Positions 42,577-52,000 are shown, counted from the stretch's first letter. The stretch is DNA of 64,000 bases from an uncultured Fodinibius sp. (GCA_913056455.1 CAJXMJ010000005.1:1-64000), one strand, 5' to 3'. The notes: generated from the letters alone by a model not told the origin. Made by a program: numbers and translations.

Positions 42577-43770
42577 TCAAGAAGAAATTACACTTTTAAA
42601 AACTTTACAATCTTGACAGTTGCGCGGTCGACAATAGGATCGGAGTTGATAGATGGATCCGAGCTTCTTCTTATAGAGAGAAGAGGGCATATCAGTATTA
42701 TTAAAAAGTTTAAGCAGTGAGGAGGGAATTTGAGCCTCATGTTTTTGCCAAAGTGACCAACAATGGCTTTTAAGCCCTTCTTTGAAAAATAGGTTTCCGA
42801 GGAAATACATCGAGGGCAGAAATACGGTTCCGAATAGAATCGATGCCCGTTCCTGGCCGATTCCGGGTTTTGTTTGTACCTCATCGAGCAGTTCTTCCCA
42901 CAATTTGTCAAGATCACCCTGCAACCATTGTTCGAATGGGCGTTGGTAAATGTGCCAGAAGAGTTCTGTGGCTTGTTGGATGCGAAGCCTCGGATGGTTG
43001 CCGGGACGGCATCCTTTGTGGTTCCAGTTAATAAATTCTTGGGGATTATCGTTGGCTGTAGCATTGACCCCGGCAAGCCTTAAAGCCCGAATGCGAAATG
43101 TGTTTTTTGAGTAAGCGTCAATGGTTTTATTAAATAGAAGATTAGCCAATTTGCGCATCTGAGCTCTATTATGAGATATCCCAAGGCCGTCAAAGAGACC
43201 AATGGTAAGCATTTTCTGCCATGCCTTTGATGGAGGAAGAGAAGCTTCATAGAAAGCAATAAGGTCATCTACTTTTTGTTCAAAATATTCTTTGTGAGCT
43301 TTTTGAAGCTGTTGAGCAAAGGCTTCTTCTGATATGAAAGAAAGTTGACCCGCACAGGGTAGTTCCGGGTTGCGTTGATATTGTTTGAGAAAAGATTGCA
43401 GTGGTCGGGAGAGGTATGGAGCTAAACAAAGAGTGGGTATCTGTGTCTCATCACTTCTTCGGCTGTGACTATCGGTAGTATTGTAGACGACATGAAGAAT
43501 AACATTGTCGTAATTCGGATCATTGTGATGATTGTGAGCCCGCCAGTCGGGTAGCGACCAATGCAATTCAACATTTCCAAACCATCGGAGCTGCTCGACT
43601 GTAATTTCTGCAGATAAAAAGTCGGGCCCGTCGGACTTATTAATCCGCCCCGGATCATGAATGCGAATTTTTTGCCCGTCAATTGTTTCGAGATTGTGAA
43701 AGTTGAAGTGTCGGTTTACCCAGATCTTATGTAGTAACTTTTCATGATATGGAGAGGCTGACTTACTCAT
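42577..43770 (-). CDS. DUF2851 family protein
   Basis: A 397-residue protein of family DUF2851, found mainly in Bacteroidota. The N-terminal signature is visible: DPGRINKSDGPDFLSAEITV near 38-57, then FGNVELHWSLPDWRAHNH and YDNVILHVVYN. GPDF, VELH and DW are the conserved core; a nuclease-like role has been suggested for such folds, but I cannot confirm it. The C-terminus ends with a Cys-rich stretch (YCRPRNCQDCKVF) that may bind a metal. Its first 8 bases overlap the YtxH-like gene. Confidence 0.75.
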   Translation of the reverse strand: MSKSASPYHEKLLHKIWVNRHFNFHNLETIDGQKIRIHDPGRINKSDGPDFLSAEITVEQLRWFGNVELHWSLPDWRAHNHHNDPNYDNVILHVVYNTTDSHSRRSDETQIPTLCLAPYLSRPLQSFLKQYQRNPELPCAGQLSFISEEAFAQQLQKAHKEYFEQKVDDLIAFYEASLPPSKAWQKMLTIGLFDGLGISHNRAQMRKLANLLFNKTIDAYSKNTFRIRALRLAGVNATANDNPQEFINWNHKGCRPGNHPRLRIQQATELFWHIYQRPFEQWLQGDLDKLWEELLDEVQTKPGIGQERASILFGTVFLPSMYFLGNLFFKEGLKSHCWSLWQKHEAQIPSSLLKLFNNTDMPSSLYKKKLGSIYQLRSYCRPRNCQDCKVFKSVISS

Positions 43771-44056
43771 TCAAAATATTATCATCGCTTAACGGAATAG
43801 TATCAGTGGCTTCATAAAGATCGGGTATGTTTTTGCGGATACCCTGCTGGATATTTTTTCGAAGTTTGTCAATTTCTCTTGAGCTTTTATGTTCAGCTAT
43901 TCGGCGTTGTATCCTAGCCCACCGTGATAATTCTAAGGCATTTTCTGAAAGCCAGGCTCTGTTTTGTTTTCCTTTCTTAGGTGATAACAGAAGGCCGGCA
44001 GCTAATCCCCCTATAAATGAAGTGGTAAATAACAGAAAACTTGTTTTACGACTCAT
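43763..44056 (-). CDS. YtxH-like small membrane protein
   Basis: A 97-residue protein with one N-terminal helix (about 7-25, LLFTTSFIGGLAAGLLLSPKK) and a basic helical tail, the layout of YtxH/gas-vesicle-associated stress proteins. Function is unknown. It overlaps the DUF2851 gene by 8 bases, with which it forms an operon, and is divergent from the PyrR-like gene across 121-124 bp. Residues 45-75 are rich in Lys and Arg and predicted helical. Confidence 0.6.
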   Translation of the reverse strand: MSRKTSFLLFTTSFIGGLAAGLLLSPKKGKQNRAWLSENALELSRWARIQRRIAEHKSSREIDKLRKNIQQGIRKNIPDLYEATDTIPLSDDNILNE

Positions 44057-44180
44057 ATTGAACCTCTCTTTTTTAATAGTAAAGTTGTAATGTTTTCATT
44101 ATTAATAATGTACAAAGCTGTTTCTTTATTATAAATTATTTGCAGCAGTTTATTTCTAATAAATAAAAGAGTCAAAGTTG

Positions 44181-44693
44181 ATGAATTCTGGGTCAGAGTT
44201 AGTATTGATGGACAGGGAACGTATTTCGCGATCCCTGAATCGAATGGCACACGAAATAGCAGAGCATAATGTGGAGGATACTCCCATAGATCTTTTCGGC
44301 ATTAATGATCGAGGCTATGTGGTTGCCGTTGCTCTGGAAAATATTTTAACGCCCATGTTTAATGATAAGGTGCGATTATTTCAATTGCCTTTGAAAAAGA
44401 AAAATACACATAGCGATTTGGAGGCTATTAGCCTGCCGGATAAAAGCTATCCTGTTATTGTGGATGATGTTATTTTTTCTGGAAAGACGATGTTTGAGGC
44501 ACTAAATATTATCTCAAGCTATATGAATCCCTCAGAAATACACACTGCAGTATTAGTTGATCGCGGACACCGTAAATTTCCTATAAAGGCAGAATTTTAT
44601 GGTATGGAGTTGCCTACTAAATTAGATGAACATGTTTCTGTTGTGGTAGAAAGTCAGCAAATCGAATCAGTTAAATTGACCAAATCTGCGTAA
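44181..44693 (+). CDS. PyrR-like phosphoribosyltransferase
   Basis: A 170-residue type I phosphoribosyltransferase. The PRPP motif is VIVDDVIFSGKTMFEAL near 92-108, and LVDRGHRKFPIKAEFYG near 124-140 is the PyrR/uracil phosphoribosyltransferase segment. In other bacteria PyrR regulates pyr genes by RNA binding and has weak UPRTase activity. Here no pyr operon is adjacent (pyrF is at 27425), so it may be only an enzyme or a trans regulator. I start it at the ATG at 44181; a TTG directly precedes it. It is a single gene, with the divergent YtxH gene on the other side. Confidence 0.75.
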   Translation: MNSGSELVLMDRERISRSLNRMAHEIAEHNVEDTPIDLFGINDRGYVVAVALENILTPMFNDKVRLFQLPLKKKNTHSDLEAISLPDKSYPVIVDDVIFSGKTMFEALNIISSYMNPSEIHTAVLVDRGHRKFPIKAEFYGMELPTKLDEHVSVVVESQQIESVKLTKSA

Positions 44694-44776
44694 TGCAACT
44701 TTTATCGGGGTAAAAATGTCCATATATTTAGTCCGATAAAATAAAAGTCAAGTCCTTACAAGCGATCAAACATTTT

Positions 44777-45715
44777 ATGCAAAAATATTTCTCTTTCATT
44801 GCCATTCTTATCATGATCTTTGTAGTCATTCCGCCGGCTTTAGGTCAGGAAGCTATTGAGATCAGTAAATTGCTGGAGAACGATTCTGATATTTCGGTAC
44901 GTGATATGTCAGATGTTAATAGTAAAGTTGTTGTTGCGGATACATTAAGAGGATGGCAGGTTGATTGGATTAGTGATTTAAGCGGTTCTCAGGCTTCCTA
45001 TGATAACTGGAGTCAAGGTGGTGTAAACACAATAAGTGTTACTGCTTCTACCGTGTTTAATGCGAAATATCGAAAAGGGCAGTTCGCTTATGCTCTGGGA
45101 ACGAATTTTAAGTATGGGAAGGCACGAATAGAAGATGAAGGAACGCGCAAGACCAACGACCGTATTGCTATCAACAATAAGTTTAGTTACTTATTTGAAG
45201 ATGAACGATGGAGTGCTTTCGGTAATATAAACTTTAGCACACAGTTTGATCAGGGGTATGATTATTCTACTGATCCCCCCGTTGTAATTTCCCGCTTTTT
45301 CGCCCCGGCATATTTTACGCAGATAGGAGGTATTGCATTTCAACCGGAAGAATACTTTACGGCTGAAGCCGGCTTGGCGATGAAACAAACTATTGTAAAT
45401 GATACTGACTTGTCTACACGTTATGGACTTGAGCCGGGTGAAACTTTCCGATTTGAGCCAGGTTATTCGTTGGCAATGAACTTTGAAAAGAAGATTGTGT
45501 CTAATGTTCGATTGATCAGCTCAGTTGAAACTTTTACGAATATGCAGCGCCATATAGACAATACTGATGTTAACTTTTCAAACGAGCTGATAGGAAAAAT
45601 AAATAATTACCTGAATATGTCATTCCAGTTTGTGATGGTATATGACAGTGATTTTTCTCGTGAGGTGCAAATAAAGCAGGTACTTTCAGCTGGGTTCTCG
45701 TACAGTATTCTTTAA
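44777..45715 (+). CDS. DUF3078 outer-membrane protein
   Basis: A 312-residue protein with signal peptide MQKYFSFIAILIMIFVVIPP ending near LGQ (about 23). From residue 60 it is a strand-rich barrel-like domain of the DUF3078 type, a Bacteroidota outer-membrane family without known function; the phrase GSQASYDNWSQGGVNTIS is typical. The last strand ends in SAGFSYSIL with a terminal hydrophobic residue, as expected for a barrel inserted by the BAM machinery. It ends at a bidirectional terminator facing the ALDH gene. Confidence 0.75.
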   Translation: MQKYFSFIAILIMIFVVIPPALGQEAIEISKLLENDSDISVRDMSDVNSKVVVADTLRGWQVDWISDLSGSQASYDNWSQGGVNTISVTASTVFNAKYRKGQFAYALGTNFKYGKARIEDEGTRKTNDRIAINNKFSYLFEDERWSAFGNINFSTQFDQGYDYSTDPPVVISRFFAPAYFTQIGGIAFQPEEYFTAEAGLAMKQTIVNDTDLSTRYGLEPGETFRFEPGYSLAMNFEKKIVSNVRLISSVETFTNMQRHIDNTDVNFSNELIGKINNYLNMSFQFVMVYDSDFSREVQIKQVLSAGFSYSIL

Positions 45716-45740
45716 AACTATTAGGCAAGTATATTATAAC

Positions 45741-45770
45741 AAAAAGCCCCGATGTCGGGGCTTTTTGTTT
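45741..45770. terminator. Bidirectional terminator
   Basis: AAAAAGCCCCGA and TCGGGGCTTTTT form a 12-bp perfect stem around TG, between the convergent DUF3078 and ALDH genes. The plus strand continues with TTTTTGTTTTGG. The A-tract gives a T-tract on the minus strand too. Confidence 0.9.
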
Positions 45771-45798
45771 TGGCATAAGGTTATTTATAAGTAGAAGT

Positions 45799-47328
45799 CT
45801 ATTCTACATCAAACTCAATACCTTGAGCTAATGGCATTTCATCGCTCCAGTTGATGGTGTTTGTTTGTCGGCGCATATATGCTTTCCAGGCATCGGATCC
45901 GGATTCACGTCCACCGCCCGTTTCTTTTTCGCCGCCAAATGCACCACCGATTTCGGCCCCGCTGGTTCCTACATTAATGTTGGCAATACCACAATCTGAG
46001 CCACGGGCACTCAAGAACGTTTCAGCTTCTCTCATATTTAAGGTAAACATGGATGAGCTAAGTCCCTGTTTAACACCATTGTGCTTGGCGATGGCTTCGT
46101 CGAGATCACTGTATTTAATCAAGTAAAGTATAGGTGCAAAAGTCTCTTCCTGTACAATATCGTAGTCGTTTTCAGCAATTACGATAGCGGGATTCACATA
46201 ATGCCCTCCGTTAAGCTTCTTCTTTTCCAGTATTTCTCCGCCGTAAACGACTTCGCCGCCGGCCTCTTGAACTTCCTCAAGAGCTTGCTGCATACTTTCA
46301 GCTGCTTGCTTATCAATAAGAGGTCCTACCAGTGTATCTTCATCCAGGGGATTCCCAATATTTACATCTTTATAAATTTCAACCAGACGATCTTTTAGCT
46401 CATCAAAAACGTCTTCGTGAACAATAAGGCGTCGGGTAGAAGTACAGCGTTGGCCACAGGTTCCTACCGATCCAAAGACGGTTGCTCGAGCGGCCATTTC
46501 AAGATCGGCATTTTCGGAAACAATAATTGCGTTGTTGCCACCAAGTTCCAGAATGGTTTTGCCAAGGCGTGCACCAACGGTTTTGGCCACTTCTTTGCCC
46601 ATCCGAATAGAACCGGTTGCTGAAATTAGGGGAATACGCTCATCCTCTGTCATCCATTCGCCAACTTCACGTCCTCCGGTAATGAGATTGAAGATACCTT
46701 CGGGCAGATCATTACGCTTTAATACTTTGGCAATAATATTTTGGACGGCAATGCCGCACAGGGGAGTTTTTTCGGATCCTTTCCAGATCATCACATTGCC
46801 ACAGATAGCAGCGATCATAGCATTCCAGCTGTAGACAGCCACCGGAAAATTAAAAGCTGAGATAATACCGGTAATGCCCAACGGGTGCCACTGTTCATAC
46901 ATGCGGTGTTTGGGGCGTTCCGACTGCATCGTTTTACCGTACAACATACGAGATTGTCCTACTGCAAAGTCACAAATGTCGATCATTTCCTGGACTTCGC
47001 CAAGCCCCTCTTGGTAGATCTTCCCCATCTCGTAGGTGACCAAGCGGCCGAGATCTTCTTTATGCTTGCGCAGTTCAAGTCCTATTTGGCGGACGATTTC
47101 ACCGCGTTTCGGAGCGGGAACCATTCGCCACTCTTTAAATGCCTCCTGCGCTTTGGCTACAACCTTATCGTAATCTTCGCGAGAAGTAACGGTGGTGTCG
47201 GCTATTTGCGAGCCGTCAATTGGCGTGTGGCTCGAAATTGTTTCTTCACTTCCTGATCCAAAAAACTTTTGCCCGGTACTTGTGGCTAAGTTCGTACCTT
47301 CGATACCTAATTTCTTGAGAAAATCCAT
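45799..47328 (-). CDS. ALDH7-type aldehyde dehydrogenase
   Basis: A 509-residue NAD-dependent dehydrogenase of the antiquitin/ALDH7 branch (alpha-aminoadipate or piperideine-6-carboxylate semialdehyde class, also used on osmolyte aldehydes). The Rossmann region carries SAFNFPVAVYSWNA and ISATGSIRMG, the general base is in ELGGNN (Glu261) and the nucleophile is Cys295 in CGQRCTSTRR. HRMYEQWHPLGITG is the ALDH7 signature. The exact substrate cannot be set. It is convergent with the DUF3078 gene, with a 150-bp gap on its 5' side, which holds divergent -7 boxes. Confidence 0.9.
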   Translation of the reverse strand: MDFLKKLGIEGTNLATSTGQKFFGSGSEETISSHTPIDGSQIADTTVTSREDYDKVVAKAQEAFKEWRMVPAPKRGEIVRQIGLELRKHKEDLGRLVTYEMGKIYQEGLGEVQEMIDICDFAVGQSRMLYGKTMQSERPKHRMYEQWHPLGITGIISAFNFPVAVYSWNAMIAAICGNVMIWKGSEKTPLCGIAVQNIIAKVLKRNDLPEGIFNLITGGREVGEWMTEDERIPLISATGSIRMGKEVAKTVGARLGKTILELGGNNAIIVSENADLEMAARATVFGSVGTCGQRCTSTRRLIVHEDVFDELKDRLVEIYKDVNIGNPLDEDTLVGPLIDKQAAESMQQALEEVQEAGGEVVYGGEILEKKKLNGGHYVNPAIVIAENDYDIVQEETFAPILYLIKYSDLDEAIAKHNGVKQGLSSSMFTLNMREAETFLSARGSDCGIANINVGTSGAEIGGAFGGEKETGGGRESGSDAWKAYMRRQTNTINWSDEMPLAQGIEFDVE

Positions 47329-47419
47329 AGCTTTGGCTTCATGATTTATTAAATTTTGATATTAAAATAAGGATCATTTTCATGATATGAAGCTAAGTTC
47401 ACAAATAATTTTCAGCCGA

Positions 47420-47455
47420 TATTTTTGTGGTCTTATTTTTAGGAATTCAAATTTA
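47420..47455. promoter_or_regulatory. Possible divergent -7 boxes
   Basis: TATTTTTG at 47420-47427 on the plus strand suits the methyltransferase gene 52 bp ahead. CAAATTTA at 47448-47455 reads TAAATTTG on the minus strand, toward the ALDH gene. Each matches TAnnTTTG without a -33 element. Confidence 0.3.
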
Positions 47456-47478
47456 AACAAGAACCAAGCAGCGATACA

Positions 47479-48273
47479 TTGAATTTGCCAACGGCATCTA
47501 ATCGTCAACAAACTCTTCTTCGTAAATTAAATCGAAAAAAGTATCGGTATAAAGAGCGTCTTTTCCTTTTGGAGGGGGCTCGTGCGGTACAGCAGGTAAT
47601 ATCGAATAGGGAAATACAGATTCGGGCACTTTTTTTTGATGAAAGTCAGCGGTATTGGGAGCAAGCTGATTGGAAAAGGGTAACTGATGAGTTTGAGGTT
47701 GCTACGTTATCACGGGAGCTGTTTATGGAAGTTTCGGATACGGATACGCCGCAAGGGGTATTGGCATTGTGTGAGATGCCTACAGAGGCTACTGCTAAAG
47801 AGTTAGCCAAAAAGTCGGGACTGATCATTGCGTTGGATGGGTTACAGGATCCGGGCAACTTGGGTACAATTATTCGTACCGCCGGATGGTTTGGAATCTC
47901 AGGCATTATCTCGGGTAAAGGGACCGTAGATATGTTTCATCCTAAGGTTGTGCGGGGAACGGCCGGGGCAACAGGGGCGATACCATTTATGAATGGCGAA
48001 CTGTCCGAGATTTTTGATACCCTGGAAAGTGAAGACTGGAAGGCTTTTCTGCTGGATGCCGGACCGCAATCGCAACCGCTTCATAATATATCATCCATTA
48101 AAAAGGGGATAATTGTAGTGGGGAATGAAGGACATGGCATTCGTAATGAGCTGCTGACAACGAATCGAACAAAAGTACGGATTCCGTCGCCGGTAGGCCA
48201 GCAAAATGTAGAGAGCTTGAATGCGGCCATTGCTGCGTCAATTGCACTTTATGATTTATCCGGAAAAGTCTAA
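47479..48273 (+). CDS. TrmH/SpoU-family RNA 2'-O-methyltransferase
   Basis: A 264-residue methyltransferase with the SPOUT trefoil knot. The N-terminal domain (about 1-95) includes the substrate-binding region FLLEGARAVQQVI. The knot motifs are ALDGLQDPGNLGTIIRTA near 114-131, IVVGNEGHGI near 213 and PSPVGQQNVESLNAAIAAS near 234, which carry the SAM and catalytic Arg and Asn residues. It methylates ribose in a rRNA or tRNA; the site is unknown. The start is TTG in a run of AT-rich sequence. It is followed by the PhoH gene after 108 bases. Confidence 0.85.
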   Translation: MNLPTASNRQQTLLRKLNRKKYRYKERLFLLEGARAVQQVISNREIQIRALFFDESQRYWEQADWKRVTDEFEVATLSRELFMEVSDTDTPQGVLALCEMPTEATAKELAKKSGLIIALDGLQDPGNLGTIIRTAGWFGISGIISGKGTVDMFHPKVVRGTAGATGAIPFMNGELSEIFDTLESEDWKAFLLDAGPQSQPLHNISSIKKGIIVVGNEGHGIRNELLTTNRTKVRIPSPVGQQNVESLNAAIAASIALYDLSGKV

Positions 48274-48381
48274 AGTTTTTAATTTCTAAACGGTGACCTA
48301 TTGATTCTGACTGGCTTATTCAATAACCTGTTAGAAGCATTTACGATGTGGCTATTTACTCCAATCTAAATCATTATTGGT

Positions 48382-49710
48382 ATGACAAAATCCAAGAAAA
48401 AGAAAATTTACGTTCTGGATACTTCCGTTCTTTTGTATGATTCGGATGCGGTAAAAAACTTTCATAAAAATGATATCGCTATTCCTATTACGGTTCTTGA
48501 GGAGATTGATACCTTTAAAAAGGGAAATGATGTCATAAATTTACATGCGCGGGAATTTAGTCGCTATCTCGATAAGATATCTGACAAGAATTTGTTACAG
48601 AAATGGATACCTCTGAATGGGAAAACGCATGGCAGGTTGCGGGTTATCAGTAATGAAAATAGTGAGCTTGATGCCGGAAAAGTGTTCGGGAATGAGAAGA
48701 ATGATCATCGCATTTTGAATTCGGTATTGAAATTGATGGAGGAGGAGCCGAATAAAAAAGTGATTCTGGTTTCAAAGGATATCAATCTGCGGATCAAAGC
48801 ACGGTCGCTGAATATTGATGCGGAAGATTATGAGACTATCCAGATAAAGGATCTTGATCATCTGTATCAGGGCAAGAAAGAGGTTGCCTGTGATGATGCT
48901 ATCATTGATAAGATGTACGATGAGGGAAAGTTGTCGTATACGGATTTACAGAATGAGCAGCCCAATAACAATCAGTTCTTTATTTTAAAGGGGCAGTCGG
49001 GCTCGGCCCTAGGGTATTATAGCAAGAAAAGCGATTCCGTGGAGTTAGTTCAAAAAAAGACGGCTTATGGAGTCACCCCGCGTAATGCCGAGCAGACTTT
49101 TGCGTTGAACGCTATTTTGGATCCGGATAATTTGTTAGTAACGATTACCGGTGCTGCGGGTACCGGAAAAACGCTGCTAGCCTTGGCCGGTGCGTTGGAA
49201 CAGCGACGCAATTTTCACCAGATATTTCTGGCACGTCCCATTGTTCCGCTAAGTAATAATGATATTGGCTATTTGCCGGGTGATATCAGCTCGAAGATTG
49301 ATCCTTACATGCAACCGCTCTGGGATAATTTATCGTTTATTAAGAATCAATTCCCGGAGAGCAGCAAGAAGTTTCAAAAGGTAGATGATATGCTGGAGAA
49401 TGATAAACTGCGCATTATTCCGCTGGCATATATCCGCGGTCGCAGCTTATCGAATGTTATTTTTATAGTGGATGAGGCGCAAAACCTGACGCCGCACGAG
49501 GTAAAAACGATTATTACTCGAGCAGGGGAAAATACGAAGATTATTTTTACGGGCGATATATTCCAGATTGACACGCCCTACTTGGATACCCAGAGCAACG
49601 GTCTGTCGTTTCTGGTGGATCGCATGCACGACAACGAGCTATATGCACATATTAATTTGGAAAAGGGAGAGCGATCTGAGCTGGCAAACCTGGCCAGCAA
49701 GTTGTTATGA
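48382..49710 (+). CDS. PhoH-family protein with N-terminal PIN domain
   Basis: A 442-residue protein: a PIN ribonuclease domain at about 9-140 (LDTSVLLYD and EEIDTFKKG carry acidic residues of its active site), then a PhoH-type P-loop ATPase at about 230-440. Walker A is TGAAGTGKT and the Walker B region is VIFIVDEAQNL, followed by FTGDIFQID. The PIN-PhoH fusion (YlaK-like) acts in RNA metabolism as a predicted RNA helicase with RNase activity. It is a single plus-strand gene. Confidence 0.9.
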   Translation: MTKSKKKKIYVLDTSVLLYDSDAVKNFHKNDIAIPITVLEEIDTFKKGNDVINLHAREFSRYLDKISDKNLLQKWIPLNGKTHGRLRVISNENSELDAGKVFGNEKNDHRILNSVLKLMEEEPNKKVILVSKDINLRIKARSLNIDAEDYETIQIKDLDHLYQGKKEVACDDAIIDKMYDEGKLSYTDLQNEQPNNNQFFILKGQSGSALGYYSKKSDSVELVQKKTAYGVTPRNAEQTFALNAILDPDNLLVTITGAAGTGKTLLALAGALEQRRNFHQIFLARPIVPLSNNDIGYLPGDISSKIDPYMQPLWDNLSFIKNQFPESSKKFQKVDDMLENDKLRIIPLAYIRGRSLSNVIFIVDEAQNLTPHEVKTIITRAGENTKIIFTGDIFQIDTPYLDTQSNGLSFLVDRMHDNELYAHINLEKGERSELANLASKLL

Positions 49711-49856
49711 GTCTTAGACCGAGGTTTGCGGACTACTAAAAGGTAAACAAAGATTTCTCATAGCGTTATGTTTGAAATGACAGGATAAGTTTTTAACAAT
49801 AAAGCGTTATCTCAACCAGTAGGAGAGTTGTATTTTAAATTCTTTAAAATATACGC

Positions 49857-51089
49857 TTACTTTGATCCAATATTTTGGGCAGCAATCCACCCGGTGGTCC
49901 AGGCTGATTGAAAATTATATCCCCCGGTGATACCGTCAATGTTCAACACTTCGCCAGCAAAATAAAGGTTGTCTGTTTTTTCACTTTCCATGGTACCCAT
50001 GTTTACTTCATCCAATGGAATGCCGCCGCTGGTGACAAACTCTTCTTTGTAAGTGGTTTTCCCCTCAATCTCGTAGCTTGCATTCGTCAGCTCTTGCGTA
50101 AAGTCATGTAGGTTTTCGTTAGATAGTTCGGCCCACCTTGTTTTGGGATCAATTTTACTCAGCTCCAAGAATCGATTCCATAAACGGTTGGGGATAGGGA
50201 AGGTGTCTTGTTTTTGCGTAGTTTTTCGAGCGTTGGTATCACGAAGCTTTTTAAGCTTTTGCTGAACTTCTTGTGAATTAAGAGGATGCAGCCAGTTAAC
50301 CCGAATAGTAAAATTGTAATTCTGTTCGTTGAGATATCGTGCTGCCCAAGCTGACGTTTTTAGTACCGCCGGTCCGCTAAGTCCCCAATGCGTAATTAAA
50401 ATTGGTCCGTCATGTTGATAGGAGGTTCCCTCAATACTAACAGATCCATTTTCTATTGATATGCCAGACAGACTCTCAAATACTTTCTCTTTGAAATTGA
50501 ATGTAAATAATGACGGCACCGGCTCAACAATAGAATGCCCTAACTCTTCGAGCCACTCGTAAGTACTGCGGCGATTAGAGCCGCCGGTGGCTATAACTAC
50601 CGCATCAAAAACTTGGGATTCATGGTTTCTGATTAACAGCTTAAATTGTTTATCGTCGGTGAGTTTTACTGCTTCAACCCGATAGCGATTGAGAACATTA
50701 ATATTATACTTGTTTGCTTCATTTTTTAAACAATTGATAATTGTTGCGGAGTCATCGGTGGTCGGAAACATGCGCCCATCACTCTCTGTTTTAAGCTCCA
50801 CGCCTCGATCTTCAAACCATGATACGGTGTCGCTCGGCTGAAATTGCTCGAAAGCCCAGCGGAGTTCACGCCCACCTCTGGGATACGCTTTTGACATAAT
50901 TTCCGGATCAAAACAGTGGTGGGTGACATTGCAACGTCCCCCACCTGAAATACGAACCTTTGAAAGGACTTCGCGACTTTTTTCAAAAATGGTGACGTTG
51001 AGGGCAGGGTCGAGGCGTGTGGCATTTACGGCAGCGAAAAAACCGGCAGCCCCACCGCCAATAACGGCAAGTTTCTTAGATGATGTCAT
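49857..51089 (-). CDS. FAD-dependent oxidoreductase of the BaiN/HI0933 family
   Basis: A 410-residue flavoprotein. The dinucleotide fold is VIGGGAAGFFAAVNATRL at about 9-26, followed by KVRISGGGRCNVTHH, which identifies the BaiN/RdsA/HI0933 family. FNFQSAWTTGWIAAQ at the end completes the FAD site. Members are predicted reductases of uncertain substrate; one is a bile-acid dehydratase-related reductase. It lies 5 bases after murI in the same operon, a pairing I would not use to define function. Confidence 0.85.
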   Translation of the reverse strand: MTSSKKLAVIGGGAAGFFAAVNATRLDPALNVTIFEKSREVLSKVRISGGGRCNVTHHCFDPEIMSKAYPRGGRELRWAFEQFQPSDTVSWFEDRGVELKTESDGRMFPTTDDSATIINCLKNEANKYNINVLNRYRVEAVKLTDDKQFKLLIRNHESQVFDAVVIATGGSNRRSTYEWLEELGHSIVEPVPSLFTFNFKEKVFESLSGISIENGSVSIEGTSYQHDGPILITHWGLSGPAVLKTSAWAARYLNEQNYNFTIRVNWLHPLNSQEVQQKLKKLRDTNARKTTQKQDTFPIPNRLWNRFLELSKIDPKTRWAELSNENLHDFTQELTNASYEIEGKTTYKEEFVTSGGIPLDEVNMGTMESEKTDNLYFAGEVLNIDGITGGYNFQSAWTTGWIAAQNIGSK

Positions 51090-51094
51090 ATTTC

Positions 51095-51916
51095 CTAAAG
51101 TTCAATGAACTCAGAAGTTATATTGTTACCCCAGAAAACGTTGGCATGTGCATCGAAATCCTCGGTAGAATCGGTGGTCAGAAATCTGCGGGTTCTGTTT
51201 TGAGAGCAGTTTTCTGCAATTTCCGGATGTCGATTTAAATAATCAGCAAGACTTTGGGCAACAATCTCCCCCTGACTTAAAATAGTAATATCATCCCGTA
51301 CAAACTGTTTCATTTTATCAATGAGGAGGGGATAGTGCGTACAAGCCAATAGGAGTGTGTCTATTTCTTTAGACTGGGATAGAATGTTATCGATATGTTG
51401 CTTTACAAAATAGTCGGCGCCGTCACTATCAAATTCTTGGTTCTCTACAAGCGGTACCCACATTGGACAGGCTTCCTGATAAACTGTCAATTCAGGGAAT
51501 TGTTTTTTTATCTCCATTACATATGATTGTGAATTTACAGTACCGCTTGTTCCAAGAATTCCAACATGACCTGTTTGGGAGTAGTTGCCAATAACTTCGG
51601 CCGTGGGGCGGATAACGCCGAGGACCCTTCGATTGGGATTGATAGTTGGCAAATCCTTTTGTTGGATTGTTCGCAGGGCTTTAGCCGAAGCGGTATTGCA
51701 GGCCAAGATTACTAAGTGACAGTTTTGGTCGAAAAGATACTTGACGCACTCCAGCGTATAGTGATAAATGGTTTCAAATGAGCGGGTTCCATAGGGAGAT
51801 CGTGCGTTATCACCAAGATAAAGATAGTCGTATTGTGGCAGCTCACTGACGATATCTTTCATAACCGTCAGTCCACCGAAGCCGGAGTCGAAAATACCGA
51901 TTGGGGCAGAACTCAT
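51095..51916 (-). CDS. murI: Glutamate racemase
   Basis: Converts L-Glu to D-Glu for murein. The 273-residue cofactor-independent racemase has the Asp-Ser pair in IGIFDSGFGGLTV, LGDNARSPYG near 34-43, the first catalytic Cys73 in ILACNTASAKA, and the second, Cys192, in LLACTHYPLL with His194. Motifs are complete and length is normal. It precedes the BaiN gene in a two-gene operon on the minus strand. Confidence 0.95.
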   Translation of the reverse strand: MSSAPIGIFDSGFGGLTVMKDIVSELPQYDYLYLGDNARSPYGTRSFETIYHYTLECVKYLFDQNCHLVILACNTASAKALRTIQQKDLPTINPNRRVLGVIRPTAEVIGNYSQTGHVGILGTSGTVNSQSYVMEIKKQFPELTVYQEACPMWVPLVENQEFDSDGADYFVKQHIDNILSQSKEIDTLLLACTHYPLLIDKMKQFVRDDITILSQGEIVAQSLADYLNRHPEIAENCSQNRTRRFLTTDSTEDFDAHANVFWGNNITSEFIEL

Positions 51917-51921
51917 GAAGT

Positions 51922-51997
51922 AAGTAAAAGGTCAAGGATATTGGGATTTTATAAATGATCTAAAACTAAGAAAAATATCCCAATTCCTAATTTACTT
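51922..51997. repeat. Imperfect inverted repeat between murI and the lamin-tail gene
   Basis: AAGTAAA (51922-51928) pairs with TTTACTT (51991-51997), and AGGATATTGGGAT (51935-51947) pairs with ATCCCAATTCCT (51977-51988) with one bulge. It is a large hairpin without a T-run. It may terminate the pseudogene transcript or stabilise the murI leader. Confidence 0.4.
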
Positions 51998-52000
51998 ATC

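Noticed and set aside
44700-44741. Hairpin TTTTATCGG with CCGATAAAA after the PyrR-like gene
   Set aside because: Its loop is 24 bases with no T-run, so it is too weak to call a terminator, and no regulator is suggested by position.
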